Source of the DNA: Amycolatopsis sp. NBC_00345
Lineage (GTDB): Bacteria > Actinomycetota > Actinomycetes > Mycobacteriales > Pseudonocardiaceae
Assembly (NCBI RefSeq): GCF_036116635.1
Contig: NZ_CP107995.1
Coordinates: 7,378,001-7,442,000, forward strand
DNA: 64,000 bases
Direction: 5' to 3'
Position 1 is the stretch's first letter, and each line of letters opens with the position of its first letter. The notes beneath the pieces were generated by a model. The model was not told where the DNA came from. It saw only the letters and a program-made list of their open reading frames with translations, and searched no databases. Shown here piece after piece: positions 15,972 to 24,366 of this stretch. The position numbers and the translations under genes were made by a program.

Positions 15972-17201
15972 ATGGACGGTACGGGGATCCTCGACGACAT
16001 CGCGACGCACTGGCACGTGTACCTGACCATGCCGTTCATCGCGGCGCTCATCGGCTACCTGACCAAACGGGTCGCGATCGAGATGATGTTCCGGCCGCTG
16101 GAGTTCGTCGGGATCAAGCCGGTCTTCGGCTGGCAAGGCGTGATCCCGGCGAATGCCCGGCGGATGGCGGCCACGGCCGTTGATCTGCTGACCAAGAACC
16201 TGCTCGACCCACGGGAGGTCTTCGCCCGGCTCGATCCGGAGGAAATGCTCAAGGAACTCGAAACGCCCTTGCTCAAGGCCGTCGACGACGTCACGCGCGA
16301 AGTGATGGAGACCTACCAGCCACGGCTGTGGGAGCTGCTCCCCACACGCGCCCAGCAGCTGCTCGTCGACCAGGTCCGCGGGCAGGCGCCCGAAGTCGTC
16401 AAACGGCTGCTGCGCGAAGTCTCGGCCAACATCGACGACGTCCTCGACGTCAACGAGATGCTGATCAACGCCATGGTCCGCGACAAAACGCTCACCTGCC
16501 GGCTGATCCGCGACGTCGCCACCCCCGAGTTCCGCTTCATCGCCCGGTCCGGGATCTGGTTCGGGTTTGTCATCGGGCTGGTCCAATTCGTCGCGTGGGC
16601 GCTGACTAAAGAGCCGCTGATCATGCCGATCTTCGGTTTCGTCACCGGCTTCGTCACGGACTGGCTGGCGCTCAAGATGATCTTCTACCCGCGTGAGCCG
16701 CGCCGGTTCGGCTTCTTCACGTGGCAGGGCATGTTCCAGAAACGCCGGATGCAGGTGGCCGCCGACTACGGCGCCCTCATCGCCGACGAGGTGCTCACCG
16801 TGCGGAACGTGATGGAGGCCGTGCTCACCGGGTCGCGCGCCGACCGGCTGTTCGCGCTCATCACGCGTGAGGTGCAGCGGACCATCGACGCGCAGACGAG
16901 CATCGCGAAACCGCTCGTGGCGCTCACCGTCGGCGGGCGGCAGTACCAGGAGATGAAAAAAGCCGCCGCCGCGAAAGCCATCGAGTACCTTCCCGAAACG
17001 GTGAAATACGTTGAGGGCTACGCCACCGGCGCGCTCGACATACGCAACACCGTCGTCGCGAAGATGCGGCAGCTGACGCCGATCGAGTTCGAAGGAATCC
17101 TGCGTCCGGCCTTCAAGCAGGACGAATGGAAGCTCATCGCGGTCGGCGCGATCATCGGCGGGCTGGTCGGCGAACTGCAGGTCCTGCTCCTGCTGCACTG
17201 A
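15972..17201 (+). CDS. DUF445 family membrane protein (copy 1 of 3)
   Basis: 409 residues. Seen: an N-terminal TM segment VYLTMPFIAALIGYLTKRVA, the conserved EMMFRPLEFVG and GWQGVIPANARRMA, a helical middle region, RFIARSGIWFGFVIGLVQF and IIMPIFGFVTGFVTDWLALK-type TM segments, and a last TM GAIIGGLVGELQVLLLL. The set EMMFRP / WQG / QDEWKLIAVG recurs in all three copies. DUF445 (YheB-like) proteins have no settled function. Start ATG with GGGAGA upstream. The three genes lie head to tail within 3.8 kb and look like tandem duplicates. Confidence 0.9.
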   Translation: MDGTGILDDIATHWHVYLTMPFIAALIGYLTKRVAIEMMFRPLEFVGIKPVFGWQGVIPANARRMAATAVDLLTKNLLDPREVFARLDPEEMLKELETPLLKAVDDVTREVMETYQPRLWELLPTRAQQLLVDQVRGQAPEVVKRLLREVSANIDDVLDVNEMLINAMVRDKTLTCRLIRDVATPEFRFIARSGIWFGFVIGLVQFVAWALTKEPLIMPIFGFVTGFVTDWLALKMIFYPREPRRFGFFTWQGMFQKRRMQVAADYGALIADEVLTVRNVMEAVLTGSRADRLFALITREVQRTIDAQTSIAKPLVALTVGGRQYQEMKKAAAAKAIEYLPETVKYVEGYATGALDIRNTVVAKMRQLTPIEFEGILRPAFKQDEWKLIAVGAIIGGLVGELQVLLLLH

Positions 17202-17249
17202 AACCTGCCAGCTACCGTGCCGGTTGATCGACACGGGGAGGCTATCGCG

Positions 17250-18425
17250 GTGCAGCACTGGCAGGTCTACGTGACCATGCCGTTCGTCGCGGCGTTGATC
17301 GGGTACGTGACGAAGCGCGTGGCGATCGAGATGATGTTCCGGCCGGTCGAGTTCGTCGGGCTCCGGCCGGTGCTCGGCTGGCAGGGCGTGCTGCCGGCGA
17401 ACGCGGAGCGGATGGCGAGCACCGCCACCGAGATGCTGACCACGAATCTGGTGGACCCCAAGGAGATCTTCGCCCGGCTCGACCCCGCGCAGGTGGCGAA
17501 GGAGATCGAACAGCCGCTGCTGCGGGTGGTCGAGGACGTCACCCGCGAGGTGATGGAGAGCTACCAGCCACGGCTGTGGGAAGTCCTTCCCGCGACCGCG
17601 CAGCAACTGCTGCTCAAACGCGTGCAGGCCGAGGCGCCGCGCGCGATCACCAAGATCATGCGCGAGATCTCCGACAACATCGAGGACGTGCTCGACCTCA
17701 AGCACATGGTCGTGACGAACCTGGTGCGGGACAAGGCGTTGCTGAACCGGCTGATCCGCGACATCTCACAGCCGGAGATGCGGTTCATCGCGCGCTCGGG
17801 GATCGGGTTCGGCTTCGCGCTCGGCTGTATCCAGCTGCTCGTGTGGGCGGTCACGAAGTCGCCGATCGTGCTGCCGCTGTTCGGGCTCGCCATCGGCTGG
17901 CTCACCGACTGGCTGGCGCTGAAGATGATCTTCCTGCCGCGGGAGCCGCGGCGGTTCTTCGGCCTCTACACCTGGCAGGGCGTGTTCCAGAAGCGCCGTG
18001 ACCAGGTCGCGGCCGACTACGGCGACATGATCGCGCGCGAGATCATCACGGTGCCGAACCTGCTGGAAGCCGTGCTGCGCGGGCCGAAGTCCGACCGGCT
18101 GTTCACGCTGATCACCCGCGAAGTGCAGAAGACGATCGACGCGCAGGCAAGTGTCGTGAAGCCGTTCGTCGCGATCGCCGTCGGCACGAAACGGTTCCAG
18201 GAAATGAAACAGGCCGCCGCCGGGAAGGCGGCCGAACGCATTCCCGACACCATCCGCCACGCCGAGAGCTACGCCGTCAACGCGCTCGACGTGCGCAATA
18301 CGATCGTCGACCGGATGCGCCGGTGCGAACGCGCTGGAATTCGAGCAGCTGCTGCGCCCGGCGTTCCGGCAGGACGAGTGGAAGCTGATCGCGGTCGGCG
18401 CGGTGATCGGCGGCCTGGTCGGTGA
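17250..18425 (+). CDS. DUF445 family membrane protein (copy 2 of 3), C-terminal frameshift
   Basis: GTG 17250 is chosen (GGGGAGG 8 bases upstream; it gives MQHWQVYVTMPFVAALIGY, matching the siblings); GTG 17217 is also open. The protein aligns with copies 1 and 3 until NTIVDRMRR, then the frame reads an unrelated Arg-rich tail and stops at 18425. In the frame one base over, the expected ending (LEFEQLLRPAFRQDEW, then a last TM and LLLLH) is intact up to a TGA at 18451-18453. A single extra base within about 18321-18330 explains this. The result would lack the last TM. It may be a sequencing error, a recent mutation, or a truncated product. Confidence 0.8.
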   Translation: MQHWQVYVTMPFVAALIGYVTKRVAIEMMFRPVEFVGLRPVLGWQGVLPANAERMASTATEMLTTNLVDPKEIFARLDPAQVAKEIEQPLLRVVEDVTREVMESYQPRLWEVLPATAQQLLLKRVQAEAPRAITKIMREISDNIEDVLDLKHMVVTNLVRDKALLNRLIRDISQPEMRFIARSGIGFGFALGCIQLLVWAVTKSPIVLPLFGLAIGWLTDWLALKMIFLPREPRRFFGLYTWQGVFQKRRDQVAADYGDMIAREIITVPNLLEAVLRGPKSDRLFTLITREVQKTIDAQASVVKPFVAIAVGTKRFQEMKQAAAGKAAERIPDTIRHAESYAVNALDVRNTIVDRMRRCERAGIRAAAAPGVPAGRVEADRGRRGDRRPGR

Positions 18426-18504
18426 GCTGCAGGCGTTGTTGCTGCTGCACTGACCCCGCCCCCGTGCGATACGGTTCGTCCGGCGAATGCGGGGAGGAGG
18501 CCGG

Positions 18505-19728
18505 GTGGACGCGGTCCTGGACGACCTCGCGCGGCACTGGCCGGTGTACGCCACGATGCCGTTCATCGCCGCGCTGATCGGCTACGTCACCAAGCGCGTC
18601 GCGATCGAGATGATGTTCCGCCCGCTGGAGTTCACCGGCATCAAGCCGTTGCTGGGCTGGCAGGGTGTGGTCCCGAAACACGGCGGGCGGATGGCCGCGG
18701 TCGCCACCGAGCTGCTCACCGCGAACCTGCTGGACATCAACGAGGTGTTCGGCAAGATCGACCCGGTCATCATCACCCGCGAGCTCGAACAGCCCTTGCT
18801 CAAAGCCGTCGACGGCATCGCGCGCGACGTGCTCGAGGAGCACCACCCCCGGTTGTGGGAGGTGATGCCGACGCTGGCGCAGGAGATGCTGATCAAGCAG
18901 GTGCAGGCGTCGGCCCCGCGGCTGGTGCAGGAGTTCCTCGACGAGGTGCGCGACAACCTGGACGAGGTCCTCGACGTCCGGCACATGACCGTCGAGCGGC
19001 TGACCCGCGACAAGGCCCTGCTGGTCCGGCTGATCCGTGAGACCTCGCGGCCGGAGATGACGTTCATCGCGCGCGCCGGGATCTTCTTCGGCTTCGGGCT
19101 CGGACTGGTCCAGGCCATCGTGTGGGCGCTCACCCGCCAACCCCTCGTGCTGCCGATCTTCGGCGGCTGCATCGGCCTGTTCACCGACTGGCTGGCGATC
19201 AAGCTGATCTTCGTGCCGCGGGAGCCGGTGCGCGTCGGCCGGGTGATCCTGCAGGGCAAGTTCCAGCGCCGGCGCGCCGAGGTCGCCCGGCAGTACGGCG
19301 AGCTGATCGCCAACGAGGTGCTCACCGTGCCGAATCTGCTCGATGCGCTGCTGCGCGGCCCGAAGTCCGACCGGCTGGTGGCGATGGTCGAGCGGACCGT
19401 CGGGCACGCAATCGACGAACAGGCCAGCGTCGCGAAGCCGATGATCGCGCTGGCCGTCGGCGGACGGCGGCTGCAGGAGATGAAACACGCGGCGGCGACG
19501 CGGGCGCTGACCGATCTGCCGCAGACCGCCCGGTACGCCGAGGGCTACCTGACCGAGGCGATGGACGTCGCGAAAATGGTCGAGCAGCGGATGCTCGCGC
19601 TGACGCCGCTGGAGTTCGAGGGGCTGCTGCGCCCGGCGTTCCGGCAGGACGAGTGGAAGCTGATCGCCGTCGGCGGCGTGATCGGCTTCCTGGTCGGCGA
19701 GCTGCAGGTCCTGCTCATGCTCGGCTGA
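18505..19728 (+). CDS. DUF445 family membrane protein (copy 3 of 3)
   Basis: About 407 residues. GTG 18505 chosen over ATG 18487: GGAGGAGG (18493-18500) lies just before it and the product MDAVLDDLARHWPVYATMPF lines up with the start of copy 1. Seen: EMMFRPLEFTG, GWQGVVPKHGGRMA, ARAGIFFGFGLGLVQAIVW, PIFGGCIGLFTDWLAIKLIF, RPAFRQDEWKLIAVGGVIG and a final TM ending LQVLLMLG. Intact, unlike copy 2. Probably transcribed with copies 1 and 2 because intergenic gaps are short and no terminator is visible between them. Confidence 0.9.
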   Translation: MDAVLDDLARHWPVYATMPFIAALIGYVTKRVAIEMMFRPLEFTGIKPLLGWQGVVPKHGGRMAAVATELLTANLLDINEVFGKIDPVIITRELEQPLLKAVDGIARDVLEEHHPRLWEVMPTLAQEMLIKQVQASAPRLVQEFLDEVRDNLDEVLDVRHMTVERLTRDKALLVRLIRETSRPEMTFIARAGIFFGFGLGLVQAIVWALTRQPLVLPIFGGCIGLFTDWLAIKLIFVPREPVRVGRVILQGKFQRRRAEVARQYGELIANEVLTVPNLLDALLRGPKSDRLVAMVERTVGHAIDEQASVAKPMIALAVGGRRLQEMKHAAATRALTDLPQTARYAEGYLTEAMDVAKMVEQRMLALTPLEFEGLLRPAFRQDEWKLIAVGGVIGFLVGELQVLLMLG

Positions 19729-19779
19729 CTTTCGGCGGTTGCCCGCACCCGGTTCACCCGAAGTGGCTACCGTGAACGC

Positions 19780-21099
19780 GTGCCGTCCGAACCCCAGCAG
19801 CTGCCCGCCGTCCACGAGGCCTACCTGCCTCGCGAGCACGCGCTCCACCGGCCGCGGCACGGCAAGCGGCAGATGACGGCGCTGGTCGCCGCCCTGCTGT
19901 TCTTCACCACGCCGACGCTGCTGTGGGTGTTCGGCGTCCGGCCCAGCGAGATCGAGAACCACAAGCTCGCGGGCTTCCCGAGCCTGGCCGGCGGGTTCGA
20001 CTTCTTCACCGGCCTGCCGACCTGGGCCACCGATCAGCTGTCGTTCCGCGCGGGCGCGATCGAGGCGGCCGACGGCATCAGCCGCACGCTCTTCGGTGAG
20101 GACGCGCCGCTCGACCAGGGCCCGGCCGCCAACGCGGGCCCGATCCCGGCGCCGCCGCTGCAGCAGCCCGGCGCGCCGAACACGGGCCCGGCGGCGCCGA
20201 GCCTGCCCGGCAGCAACCAGGCCGGTTACCGCAAAGTGGTGCAGGGCCTGGACGGCTGGCTGTACTACGGCTACGACGCCGAGGCCAAGTGCACGCCGAC
20301 GCAGGACATCGACACCACGCTGAAGAAGGTCAACGAACTGCGGGACGCGGTGGAGGCGTCCGGCCGGAAGTTCGAATTCGTGGTCACGCCGGACAAGTCG
20401 ACGATGGTGCCGCAGTTCCTGCCCGGCAGCTACCCGGGCAGGGAGTGCTCGCAGGCCGCGGCGCCGAACGACTGGTACAAGATGACCACCGTCGGCCGCT
20501 CGCTGGACCTGCGCCCGGCGCTGGCTGCGTCCGCGGCGCGCGTCGGCCGCCCGATCTACGCGCCGAACGACACGCACTGGCGCGACGAGGGCGGGCTCGT
20601 CCTCACGCGCGCGCTGGCGGAGGCCGTGCAGCCCGGTAGCACGAGCTCGTGGATGTCCGTCCCGGACGGCCAGTACGACGCGGTGGCCGACCTGCCGCTG
20701 CTGCTGGGCAAGTCCGGCGTGAAGACGAACACGCAGTACAGCCTGCTCCCGGACGGCGTCACCGATCGCGCGACGGGGTTCATCGGCAGCATCGACCAGC
20801 CGGTGCAGCGCAAGTCCGGCCCGCTCGACGGCACCGTGAACAAGCCGACGCTGATCTACGGCGACTCGTTCAGCCTGGCGTCCTCGCGTTACCTCGACGC
20901 GGCGTTCACGAACCTCACCTACCTCGCCTATTCCACCGACAAGACCACTCAGGCCGGCGCGGTGGACCAGTTCGTGAACTCGCAGGTGGTCGTGCTGGAG
21001 GCGGTGGAGCGCAACGTCGCGGGCGGGCTGGTCCCGTTCACCGACGACGGGTTCATCGCGGCGGTCAAGACGGCGCTGGCCGCGCACCCCGTGCGCTGA
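19780..21099 (+). CDS. AlgX/AlgJ-like SGNH acyltransferase/acetylhydrolase, membrane anchored
   Basis: 439 residues from GTG. One N-terminal TM segment (about 34-52, MTALVAALLFFTTPTLLWVF) follows a charged 30-residue cytoplasmic start. A Pro/Ala/Gly-rich linker (about 110-150) precedes the SGNH fold. Catalytic signature: PNDTHWRDEGG supplies the Asp-His pair and IYGDSFSLAS the Ser, as in alginate O-acetyltransferase AlgX. Expected role: transfer of acetyl to, or removal from, an extracellular polysaccharide. It would pair with an MBOAT protein such as the one at the left edge, but they are not adjacent here. Confidence 0.85.
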   Translation: MPSEPQQLPAVHEAYLPREHALHRPRHGKRQMTALVAALLFFTTPTLLWVFGVRPSEIENHKLAGFPSLAGGFDFFTGLPTWATDQLSFRAGAIEAADGISRTLFGEDAPLDQGPAANAGPIPAPPLQQPGAPNTGPAAPSLPGSNQAGYRKVVQGLDGWLYYGYDAEAKCTPTQDIDTTLKKVNELRDAVEASGRKFEFVVTPDKSTMVPQFLPGSYPGRECSQAAAPNDWYKMTTVGRSLDLRPALAASAARVGRPIYAPNDTHWRDEGGLVLTRALAEAVQPGSTSSWMSVPDGQYDAVADLPLLLGKSGVKTNTQYSLLPDGVTDRATGFIGSIDQPVQRKSGPLDGTVNKPTLIYGDSFSLASSRYLDAAFTNLTYLAYSTDKTTQAGAVDQFVNSQVVVLEAVERNVAGGLVPFTDDGFIAAVKTALAAHPVR

Positions 21100-21134
21100 C
21101 CCCACGCCCACCCGATTCGGCTACTGCGCCGTTC

Positions 21135-21222
21135 GTTACCAATCCGACCACAGTCACGGCGGAATCGGCCGCACACCAGGCGGTCACCTCTGGATCCGCC
21201 CACTTTTGGTCGGATTGCTAAA
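21135..21222. repeat. ~90-bp palindromic element, copy 1
   Basis: Left arm GTTACCAATCCGACC, right arm GGTCGGATTGCTAAA: 13 of 15 positions pair. An inner stem GGCGGA/TCCGCC also pairs. Long identity with the element at 24124-24215 (shared CAGTCACGGCGGA core). It lies just upstream of the small secreted peptide gene at 21264 and beyond the 3' end of znuB. Confidence 0.65.
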
Positions 21223-21263
21223 AATGCCTCCGCGAAGATCATCTCGATGTCGTGATCGACTTC

Positions 21264-21428
21264 ATGAAGAAGCCGAACATCATCGCGTCCACGCTGGTCA
21301 TCGCCGGTGCCTTCCTCGGCGGAGCCGCGCTCACCGCGCCGGCGGCCTCGGCCGTGCAGGGCTGCACCGATCACGGCGACTACCGCAACTGCCGCACCGA
21401 CGCCAACGACGGATTCGTCAGGTACTGA
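21264..21428 (+). CDS. Small secreted cysteine-containing peptide, hypothetical
   Basis: 54 residues, ATG 21264 (an in-frame GTG at 21252 would add MIDF). Seen: a textbook Sec signal with KK at positions 2-3, a hydrophobic core (IASTLVIAGAFLGGAALTA) and a cleavage-type APAASA; the mature peptide would be about 24 residues, VQGCTDHGDYRNCRTDANDG plus FVRY, with two Cys, one His and several Asp. No strong Shine-Dalgarno is visible. It faces the 3' end of znuB and is preceded by a palindromic element shared with the znuA/lacI promoter region, hinting at joint control. Not recognised as a known family; a disulfide or a metal site are both possible. Confidence 0.5.
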   Translation: MKKPNIIASTLVIAGAFLGGAALTAPAASAVQGCTDHGDYRNCRTDANDGFVRY

Positions 21429-21438
21429 CCGGGCCCGC

Positions 21439-22332
21439 TCAGCCGACCGGTACCGGCGCCGTTTCGACGGTGTCGACCGGGCGGGAGCGGACGCCGGTGC
21501 GGCGGTCGCGGGCCCAGGCGATCACGCGGCAGACCAGGTAGATCAGGAACGAGATCGCCGTGACGAAGGCGCTCACCGGCTTGCCGGGGGCCAGCGACAG
21601 CACGATGCCGCCCAGTGCGGCGACCTCCGCGAAGACCACGGACAGCACCGTGGCGCGCAGGGGGCTGGCCGTGACGCGGGCGGCGGCCGCGGCCGGGGTC
21701 ACCATCAGGGCGACCACCAGCAGCGAGCCGACGATCTGCACGCTCAGCGCCGTCGACACGCCCACGAGCAGGGCGAACACCACCGTCAACGTCTTCACCG
21801 GCACGCCGCGCGCGACGGCGACGTTGCGGTCCACGCTCGCGAACAGCAGCGGCCGGTAGACGCACGCGAGCACCAGCAGCACGGCCGCCGCCGAGATCAC
21901 CAGCGCGGTGAGGTTCGTGCTGTCCACGGTGATGATCTGGCCGGTCAGGATGCCGAACTTGTTCGCCGACCGTCCTTTGTAGAAGGACAGCAGCAGCACG
22001 CCCATGCCGAGGCCGAAGGACAGGATCACGCCGATCACGGAGTCGCGGTCGGCGTCACGGGTGCCGAGGATCCCGAGCAGCAGGGCCGCGGCCACGGCGC
22101 CGGCCAGCGCGCCGTATTCCACGCCGACGCCGATCAGCAGGGCGCCCGCCGCACCGGTGAACGCCAGCTCCGACGTGCCGTGCACGGCGAAGGACATCCG
22201 GCGCATCACGATCAGCGGGCCGAGGATCCCCGCGACCAGGCCCAGCACGGCGGCCGCGATGAGCGCCGTCTGCACGCTGGGCAGCGCGGTGATCAGCTGC
22301 CAGGTCTTGGCGAAGTCGAACATGCCGTCCAC
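21439..22332 (-). CDS. znuB: Metal ABC transporter permease (ZnuB-like)
   Basis: 297 residues from GTG 22332 (ATG 22323 also possible). About eight hydrophobic segments; MVRRMSFAVHG-type loop seen as VMRRMSFAVHGTSELAFTGA, characteristic of ABC-3 family permeases for zinc or manganese, and VSTALSVQIVGSLLVVALMV. It forms the membrane channel of the importer. Starts 3 bases after the ATPase stop, so it is the last gene of the znuA-znuC-znuB operon. Zinc versus manganese cannot be settled from the permease. Confidence 0.9.
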   Translation of the reverse strand: MDGMFDFAKTWQLITALPSVQTALIAAAVLGLVAGILGPLIVMRRMSFAVHGTSELAFTGAAGALLIGVGVEYGALAGAVAAALLLGILGTRDADRDSVIGVILSFGLGMGVLLLSFYKGRSANKFGILTGQIITVDSTNLTALVISAAAVLLVLACVYRPLLFASVDRNVAVARGVPVKTLTVVFALLVGVSTALSVQIVGSLLVVALMVTPAAAAARVTASPLRATVLSVVFAEVAALGGIVLSLAPGKPVSAFVTAISFLIYLVCRVIAWARDRRTGVRSRPVDTVETAPVPVG

Positions 22333-22335
22333 AAC

Positions 22336-23172
22336 TCAGCCTGCAACTTCCTGCTCGTGGTGGTGCGGTTCGTCCTCGCACAACGCGCTCTGCGCGCCGG
22401 CGATGTGGATCTGCCCGCCGACGCGCAGCACCTCGATCCGCGTCCCGTACAGCTCGGACAGCGCCTCGGTGTTCATCACCTCGTCGGGCTTGCCGATGCG
22501 GAACTGCCCGTTCACCAGGTAGAGAACGCGGTCGACGAACGACAGCACCGGGTTGATCTCGTGCGTCACGAACAACACGGCGGTATCCGACTCACGGCGA
22601 CGGCGGTCGATCAGCTCGCTCACCGCGCGCTGGTGCGCCAGGTCGAGCGAGAGCAACGGCTCGTCGCACAGCAGCACGGACGGGTCGCCGACCAGCGCCT
22701 GCGCCACCCGAAGCCGTTGCTGCTCGCCGCCGGAAAGCCGGCCGACGGGCTGCCTCGCGTACGCCGTGGCGCCGACGGCCTCGATCGCTTCGGCGACCCG
22801 GCGCCGCCGGGCACCGTGGCCGAACAGGCCCGGTCCCCAGCGGTGCCCGTCGAGGCCGAGGCCGACGAGGTCGACGCCGCGCAGCGTCAGCGCGTCGTCG
22901 ATCGCGCGCTGCTGCGGGATGTAGCCGACCTTGCGGTTGGCGCCGCCCGGGCGGCCACCGGCGATCTCGACGCTGCCCGACGAGAGACCCTGCATGCCGA
23001 GCAGCGCCTTCAGCAGGCTGCTCTTGCCGGAGCCGTTGGGGCCGAGGATGGCCAGGAACTCACCCGGCTCGACGTCGAGGTCGAGGCCCGACCACAGGGT
23101 CCGGCGGCCGAACGCCAGCCCCGCCCCGCGGACGCGAACCGCGGGGCGGACCGGCGAAAACGAGGCGGACAT
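22336..23172 (-). CDS. znuC: Metal ABC transporter ATP-binding protein (ZnuC-like)
   Basis: 278 residues. Walker A LGPNGSGKSS, Q-loop YIPQQRAID, signature LSGGEQQRLRVAQAL, Walker B VLLCDEPLLSLD, H-loop VTHE. The C-terminal tail ends in a His cluster (EDEPHHHEQEVAG), which could bind metal. It powers import through the ZnuB-like channel. The ATG overlaps the znuA stop by one base. Canonical length for the family. Confidence 0.92.
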   Translation of the reverse strand: MSASFSPVRPAVRVRGAGLAFGRRTLWSGLDLDVEPGEFLAILGPNGSGKSSLLKALLGMQGLSSGSVEIAGGRPGGANRKVGYIPQQRAIDDALTLRGVDLVGLGLDGHRWGPGLFGHGARRRRVAEAIEAVGATAYARQPVGRLSGGEQQRLRVAQALVGDPSVLLCDEPLLSLDLAHQRAVSELIDRRRRESDTAVLFVTHEINPVLSFVDRVLYLVNGQFRIGKPDEVMNTEALSELYGTRIEVLRVGGQIHIAGAQSALCEDEPHHHEQEVAG

Positions 23173-24086
23173 CAGCTGTTCAGCGCCCCGGACAGCGAGT
23201 CCACTTCCTTGGTCATCCAGTCAATGTAGCCCGTGACATCGGCCGGCAGCGTCTCGGCCACATTCACCACGGGGACCCCGGAGGACTTGGCCTCGCCCAC
23301 TACCTGCTGGGTCAGCGGGGTGACCGTCTGGACGTTGTTGACCAGCGCCTTCACCTGCTTGGTCTTGATCAGCTGGGTGAAGTCGCTGACGGCTGCGGCG
23401 GGCACGTCGGTGTCGTTCTCCACGGCGTCGGAGAAGGCCTTCGGCGTCGCGTCGGTGATCTTGGCGCTCTCCAGCAGGTAGTGCGCCACCGGCTCGGTGA
23501 CGACGACCTTGGTGCCCGGGTGCGCCGCGCCGACCTCGACCGCCTTCTTCAGCAGGCCCTCGACCTGGCCCTTGAACGTCTTGGCGTTGTCCTGGAACAG
23601 CTGCTTGGACGCGGGCTGGATCTCGCCGAGGGCGTTCGCGACCTGGTCGGCGACCTTCTCGACGCCGGGCAGGTCGTACCAGACGTGCTCGTTCTCGTCG
23701 CCGGTCGCGGCGATGTCGTAGGCGACCAGCTTCTTGGCGCCGCTCGCCTGTCCGGTCAGCTTGCCGAAGAAGTCGTCGTAGCCGCCGCCGTTGGCGAGCG
23801 TGAGCTGGGCGGTCTGCGCCGCGAGCGCGTCGTCCGCGGTCGACTCGTACGAGTGCGGGTCGGCCGACGGGTCGTGGATGATCGACTTGACCTGCACTTT
23901 GTCACCGCCGACGGCCGAAGCGACGCTGCCCCACACGTCGGTGGCGGCGACGGCCTTGATCTGGTCGCCCGAGCCCGAACCGGAGCCGGAGCCCCCCGGG
24001 GAGTCAGTGCTGGAGCAGGCGCCGAGCGCGAACACGGTCAGAGCCGAAGCGGCGGCGAGCACGCTCCTGGTGCGGCGGGAACTCAT
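23172..24086 (-). CDS. znuA: Metal ABC transporter substrate-binding lipoprotein (ZnuA-like)
   Basis: 304 residues from ATG 24086, with AGGAGAG upstream; longer in-frame starts are rejected because the lipoprotein signal begins here. Signal MSSRRTRSVLAAASALTVFA ends in lipobox LGAC with Cys24. Ligand-type His residues appear in DPSADPHSYES, NEHVWYDLPG and TEPVAHYLL, as in cluster A-I zinc/manganese binders. The long His/Asp-rich loop of proteobacterial ZnuA is absent. First gene of the operon; a palindromic element and a Zur-like box lie in the upstream region shared with lacI. Confidence 0.92.
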   Translation of the reverse strand: MSSRRTRSVLAAASALTVFALGACSSTDSPGGSGSGSGSGDQIKAVAATDVWGSVASAVGGDKVQVKSIIHDPSADPHSYESTADDALAAQTAQLTLANGGGYDDFFGKLTGQASGAKKLVAYDIAATGDENEHVWYDLPGVEKVADQVANALGEIQPASKQLFQDNAKTFKGQVEGLLKKAVEVGAAHPGTKVVVTEPVAHYLLESAKITDATPKAFSDAVENDTDVPAAAVSDFTQLIKTKQVKALVNNVQTVTPLTQQVVGEAKSSGVPVVNVAETLPADVTGYIDWMTKEVDSLSGALNS

Positions 24087-24123
24087 CGAGCACTCTCCTG
24101 GGTCGGGACCTACTGTGCCAATC

Positions 24124-24215
24124 GTTACTAATCCGACTGCAGTCACGGCGGATACGGATCCGGCGAGCAGGTCGGCTGCAGCCCGTGTCCGCCTGCTTTC
24201 GGTCGGATTAGTAAC
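24124..24215. repeat. ~90-bp palindromic element, copy 2, in the znuA/lacI divergent region
   Basis: GTTACTAATCCGAC (24124-24137) and GTCGGATTAGTAAC (24202-24215) are perfect 14-bp inverted repeats. Inner GGCGGA/TCCGCC also pair. Compared with the copy at 21135-21222, one outer-stem pair changes from C-G to T-A on both arms, a compensatory change that argues the palindrome itself is selected. Confidence 0.7.
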
Positions 24216-24221
24216 AGCTAA

Positions 24222-24236
24222 TGGAAACCGTTGTCA
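24222..24236. promoter_or_regulatory. Possible Zur-type box
   Basis: TGGAAACCGTTGTCA is a 7-1-7 near-palindrome (5 of 7 pairs match) with the TGnnAAC...GTTnnCA look of actinobacterial Zur sites. It lies between znuA and the LacI gene. Weak on its own; the gene context is the main support. Confidence 0.35.
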
Positions 24237-24353
24237 GATTCACTTTACCCCATCCGCATGACAAGGCCGCTCGACCGGGTGCTTGATCCGCGTCTCGTCA
24301 CTCTTCGGATCGAGACCCTCACCACAGGGGTGTCGCTTCTGGAAAACGATCTG

Positions 24354-24366
24354 AACCGTTACGGTT
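24354..24366. promoter_or_regulatory. LacI-type operator-like palindrome at the lacI start
   Basis: AACCGTTACGGTT is a perfect palindrome around one base, with the AACCG/CGGTT halves typical of LacI/GalR operators, ending 5 bases before ATG 24372. It may serve autoregulation of the gene it precedes. Confidence 0.5.

Noticed and set aside
18277..21111. A 944-codon leftward frame over the DUF445 copies and the AlgX-like gene
   Set aside because: It is Arg/His/Gln-rich without domains and lies opposite two well-supported genes; a typical shadow in high-GC DNA.
21135..24215. The ~90-bp palindromes as a miniature transposable element (MITE)
   Set aside because: Copies lack target-site duplications and are not identical as recent insertions would be. 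Both lie in promoter regions, and compensatory changes favour a functional structure. A genome-wide copy count would settle it.
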